The position numbers and the translations under genes were made by a program. From Gymnothorax reevesii (Eukaryota > Chordata > Actinopteri > Anguilliformes > Muraenidae), in assembly GCA_029721435.1 (NCBI GenBank), contig CM056583.1, positions 56,356,120 through 56,420,119 on the forward strand: a DNA stretch of 64,000 bases, read 5' to 3'. Of this stretch, positions 52,401 to 64,000 are shown in pieces (position 1 is the first letter of the stretch; every line of letters begins with the position of its first letter). The notes under the pieces were generated by a model that was given only the letters and a program-made list of their open reading frames with translations, searched no databases and was not told where the DNA came from.

Positions 52401-54552
52401 CTGCGTTCCAATCCGAAATAAGATACTCCCCTCACTTCTTCCCTCCAGTCGAATGAGCCCTCCGAATGACGTAGCAGGCCAGCAAGCCTTTCACGAGCGA
52501 GGGAGGGCAATGGAGGGGACTTAAGGGGAGGGTTGTGGGAATTCGGATCGGAAACACCCTCGTGTTTCTTCCGCACTTCAACATTTGTTAACAAGCCAAT
52601 GGGAAGTTTCATGGAGCAGACTGAGTTAGTTGCCTGTACGTTTTACCTTTTACAGTTCACACGGACTGTGTTGCATGTTAATAGCAAGAAGAAGATGACA
52701 TGCTCATTTGATGATACTACAGATATGATGTAGGCTAACCTGCAAACATGGAATTGAGGTGTATGATTAAATGTAATTAACAAAACATAACTGTTTTTAG
52801 AAAGTTATGCAGCAAAGGTCAGGTGTAATAACTACGCAGGCAGAGTACTCTCGCTCATCCATGTTTAGCACTGTTTTTCTTCCCTGAGAAAAGTTCCTCG
52901 TTTTCTGCCCTGTACTTGATGAGCTCGGCGGTCTCAGCATCAGACCCTTAAAAAATGACGCGTTATAAATAAAGCCAATCTTAGATTTCATCTTTTTAGT
53001 ATTTCAGAGAAACACAGCTATAATAAGGGCTTCATAACCAAGGATGGTCCCGTGATTCTAGCCCATCGCCAATACGCAAATGGAAACATCACTGTAGTGG
53101 TTTGCTGGCTAGCCAGCGTAATGCATCAAAAGCCATGTCACTAACAAAATGAACAGTCTCAGTAAGGAAGTTACATGAAACATGAATTTGAAAAGAGGTA
53201 TCTGTATTCTGGTTTATTAACATCAACAGTCATATTAAATTAAACTAGCGACTTGATAGTAGGTTCAAGTTCATATTGATTTTTTTTACGGATGTGGAGT
53301 CACTATTTTCGGGTCACAATGAAAAATAATATAAAACGACCGTCCACCAGTCTGTGCAGTCACATATTAGCCAGCTGCCAAACTTCAATAATGTTTGTAA
53401 CTAATGTAAGCGACTGTTTTATGGGAAATAAAGCTTCGCAACAGTCCTCGCGGATGCCTCAGGCTAGCTACAGCAAAAATGAATGTAAAGTTACATGTTT
53501 AAAAATAATGCATATAACTCTGTCATAAATTACACACTACTCGAACACAATTCTTACATTTATATGGTAATTTCCCTGCCATTATTCCTCCTTTTGCCAG
53601 CAAAAAAAATTGCCAATGTGAAATATTTACCAAGGGAGAATGAGCAAAGCATTCTGAGCGATATCAAAGCTTGGAGGGATGCTCGTTGCTGGCTTCGTTT
53701 GAGAGAGGATAATTGAGGGCTTGAGCAAATGAAAGTGCACCCTTCCCCACGCGAAACTGGGGTGCGTTCAAAGTCGGCAACATACAGCATAACATATGTT
53801 TAAACGGCAACCGTAGTGCGCTGAACGCCCCGTTGTCTCACGTAAGCGTTGCAACTATGGCAGCCGAGAGGGCCATACTGTGCGATCTGTTAGAAAAATT
53901 CTCGGAGCCTGATGAAATAGGTTCAAATTCGTGTTTGATTTTTCAACATTTTAAACTCCTACTTACCATAAACATGTCGTTTGATGTCATCAACCGTGGT
54001 GAATACCAAGCTGCAAGAGATGCTTTTGTATACTACCCTCCTTGGATTCATTGTGCCACTGCCTTTTTAAGATGGCGCGGTTTTTATACATGTTGCAGCT
54101 GATTGGATAACACGCGCACCGTGTGACTTGGAACACCCCAGGATTGGAACGACCCTGTAAGTGGCAGCCATCTTACACCCGGGAATTTTTTGGTAGAGAT
54201 GGCAATTTCGAACCTTTGAAACGACCACTGTTTCGAATTTTTTTTAGAAACCAGATTTATTTCAGTAGCGCACAGCCTAGTGGTTAAAACCTTTACTGCA
54301 GCTATTAAAATGTTTTGAAGTGAAACAAAACACATGATCATTACCGGGCGGAGCAGGAAAAACGTCAATAGTCACGTGACAAAAGTTTTGATTAACAGTC
54401 GTAAACCCGTGTCAAACCCGGAGGTTTCCAACGTGTTCAAAACCATTGGAATCTGCGTGTCAAAATTGCCATCTCTATTTTCTTGGGACTTCCCTCTCGA
54501 TTGGAGGACGTGTGACACGACGAAGCAAGCATTTTTTCGGATTGGAACGCAG
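52401..54552. mobile_element. Possible DNA transposon with perfect 17-bp terminal inverted repeat
   Basis: CTGCGTTCCAATCCGAA at 52401-52417 recurs exactly inverted at 54536-54552. The interval is 2.15 kb. It includes a 89-codon frame (53833-54102) with no recognised domain and a second loosely inverted pair (GGGGTGCGTTCA near 53758, TGAACGCCCC near 53823). The right end lies 220 bp upstream of the enoph1 start codon. Target duplication not resolved. Confidence 0.5.
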
Positions 54553-54772
54553 GTTTTAAAAACAGCCGCCGCACCGATCTCGAGAGATTATCGTTGCCCA
54601 CGTGTCATGACATCATGAATACATTTGTGTCGGCCAAATTCACGACTGAGTAGATTTTTAAAGGTAGTTGTCGAATACACGTGAAGTAGCCTGCATTAGC
54701 GTAACTAGCTTGCCGCATGCCCTTACAATTGCTGTTGTTCAAGTTTTTCAGGAATCATTTGCTGTCAATAAA

Positions 54773-62700
<7,928 letters not shown>

Positions 62701-62710
62701 CACAGCAAAG

Positions 62711-62729
62711 TGTGTGTGTGTGTGTGTGT
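62711..62729. repeat. (TG)n microsatellite in enoph1 3' UTR
   Basis: Nine to ten TG units a few bases after the stop codon. Confidence 0.9.
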
Positions 62730-62974
62730 TCGTTTACACTTACTCTCACACTCACTCATACTTGCCCTCATTCAGAAAGCTGCTTGTCTGACACTTGGGG
62801 TGAGGGGTGGGGTTGGCAGTTAATGGCTGGGAGTGGGGAAAATGTGGAGGGGGTGGGGGGAACGGGTAGGTATGGTGGTATTTGAAGATCAGATGTCAAG
62901 AATTTTGATTGGTCGTTTAATGTGAGTTCCTTGGACCCACTTTTGTTTTTCTGTACCGTTTTTTAATTCATTTA

Positions 62975-62980
62975 AATAAA
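62975..62980 (+). terminator. enoph1: Polyadenylation signal AATAAA of enoph1
   Basis: AATAAA 275 bp downstream of the stop, followed within 40 bp by a GTGTTTTTTTGTCTCC-like T/GT-rich stretch. It is the only canonical signal close to the stop. Confidence 0.7.
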
Positions 62981-63337
62981 AATCATATTTAAGTTTTATT
63001 TGAATGTGTTTTTTTGTCTCCTGTGCAGCATGCAATATTCACAGATTACTTGGAAATATTGAGGAAGTATTTCATCCTGTCATTGCATTGTTATAAGCTA
63101 TACCAAGTAGGATTTGTCCGTTGCAGTTTGCAAACATAATATTCAAAGTTGGCCCCTCCTGTTTGGCTCAATCATACTGGAAGAGCACGACCCCGGACCG
63201 TAATCCCAGCTAGATGTTCATTATCATCCTATACAAACATTCGATGGGAAGTGCAAACCAAATTTTGCGAGTATACTTGCCGTCTCTCTGTTTTGTGATT
63301 GTGGACCAATTCTGTATATGCCCATGTTGCTATACTG

Positions 63338-63637
63338 CTGGGATGGGCAATGAGGGCTGTATCTGTCCCTGGTTTTCACACCAACCTCTGGCCTTTAATT
63401 AGTTAATTATCTAAATTAGCCAAACTACTAATGTAATCTGACATTTCTTTAAATTATCATGAATTACCACCAAAGGCTGTTCTTGTCTCCCTACATAGAA
63501 CATTTTTCTTTGATCAAACCGTTGCAAAAATCTATATTTGTGTATGCTGCCAATAAACTCAATTAGTCAGGGTAATTGATAGAAAGAAATAACCTGCATA
63601 CCCACTGGCCCTCCAGGACTGGAGTTGCCCATCCCTA
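63338..63637. mobile_element. hAT-type MITE, copy 2
   Basis: 300 bp with a perfect 8-bp target duplication CTATACTG at 63330-63337 and 63638-63645. The ends are CTGGGATGGGCAA and, inverted, TAGGGATGGGCAA. Same family as 33728-34035, opposite orientation. Confidence 0.88.
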
Positions 63638-63885
63638 CTATACTGGTTCTGCAATGTTAGAAAAACATCGCCAACAATTTTAGCTATTGTCAGTTAGCCT
63701 ATATAAGGTGCCTGTTCATTACAGAGACTTGGACTTGATCCTCATTCGACCCATGATCCACTTAGCCGTTGGCTTGCGATTGCTCTATCCGGCACATGTT
63801 AGACAGAAAAGAATTTTAAGATAAATTCAGCACTACATACCACATGGATTATTTTATCAACACGTTAAGTTATTGGCCTTGGTTG

Positions 63886-64000
63886 GTGTTTCATCCATCC
63901 ATCCATTATTTATACTTTTTCTTCTTCACTTGAGTTGTGGTTGACCTGGAGCCCAGCTGACTATGGGCAAAAGGCAGGGACCCACCCTGGACAGCAAGCC
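63886..64000. mobile_element. LINE 3' tail running off the window
   Basis: CATCCATCCATCCATTATTT followed by GGAGCCCAGCTGACTATGGG and GGCAGGGACCCACCCTGGAC, the 3' end of a widespread fish LINE family. It continues beyond the right edge. Confidence 0.55.

Noticed and set aside
53833..54102. Small host gene upstream of enoph1
   Set aside because: The frame has no recognised domain and lies inside an interval bounded by a perfect 17-bp inverted repeat, so transposon origin or chance is more likely.

Overview
This window is vertebrate nuclear DNA, almost certainly from a ray-finned (teleost) fish. Three recognisable protein genes have GT-AG introns and vertebrate-type exon structure. The space between their exons is filled with fish-type transposons: many Tc1-like elements, CR1- and RTE-like LINE fragments, a tRNA-headed SINE, hAT MITEs, TTAA-flanked THAP elements and a Helitron-like element. 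No bacterial-style gene, operon, CRISPR array or virus is visible. I cannot name the species.

Layout. (1) 1 to 24,653, minus strand: the 5' part of hnrnpd (AUF1-type hnRNP D). Four coding exons lie at 24,493-24,653, 21,322-21,490, 6,727-6,888 and 5,091-5,214. The C-terminal glycine-rich exons are not in the window and must lie past the left edge. Intron 2 is about 14.4 kb and is swollen by nested transposons. (2) 26,718 to 33,152, minus strand: a complete hnrnpdl gene with seven coding exons encoding 298 residues, plus a candidate alternatively spliced 3' UTR exon. One intron is GC-AG. (3) 33,153 to 54,772: about 21.6 kb between the divergent hnrnpdl and enoph1 genes, made largely of transposons. 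(4) 54,773 to 62,980, plus strand: a complete enoph1 gene with six coding exons encoding 261 residues and an AATAAA signal. (5) 62,980 to 64,000: intergenic DNA with a hAT MITE and a LINE 3' tail.

The gene order and orientation (hnrnpd minus, hnrnpdl minus, enoph1 plus) match the human 4q21 block. hnrnpd and hnrnpdl encode paralogous two-RRM RNA-binding proteins whose RRM exons have identical lengths (169 and 162 bp), so they are ancient duplicates. enoph1 is a methionine-salvage enzyme with no evident functional link to them.

The most unusual content is the transposon archaeology. One Tc1-like element sits inside another at a TA site. A SINE with a 15-bp target duplication sits inside a third Tc1. 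A Helitron-like TC...CTAG element with 152-bp internal tandem repeats sits inside a fourth. Two TTAA-flanked THAP-domain elements (Kolobok-like) belong to one family. Several long inverted-repeat (foldback) elements are described here only by structure. I found no clear novel biochemical system.
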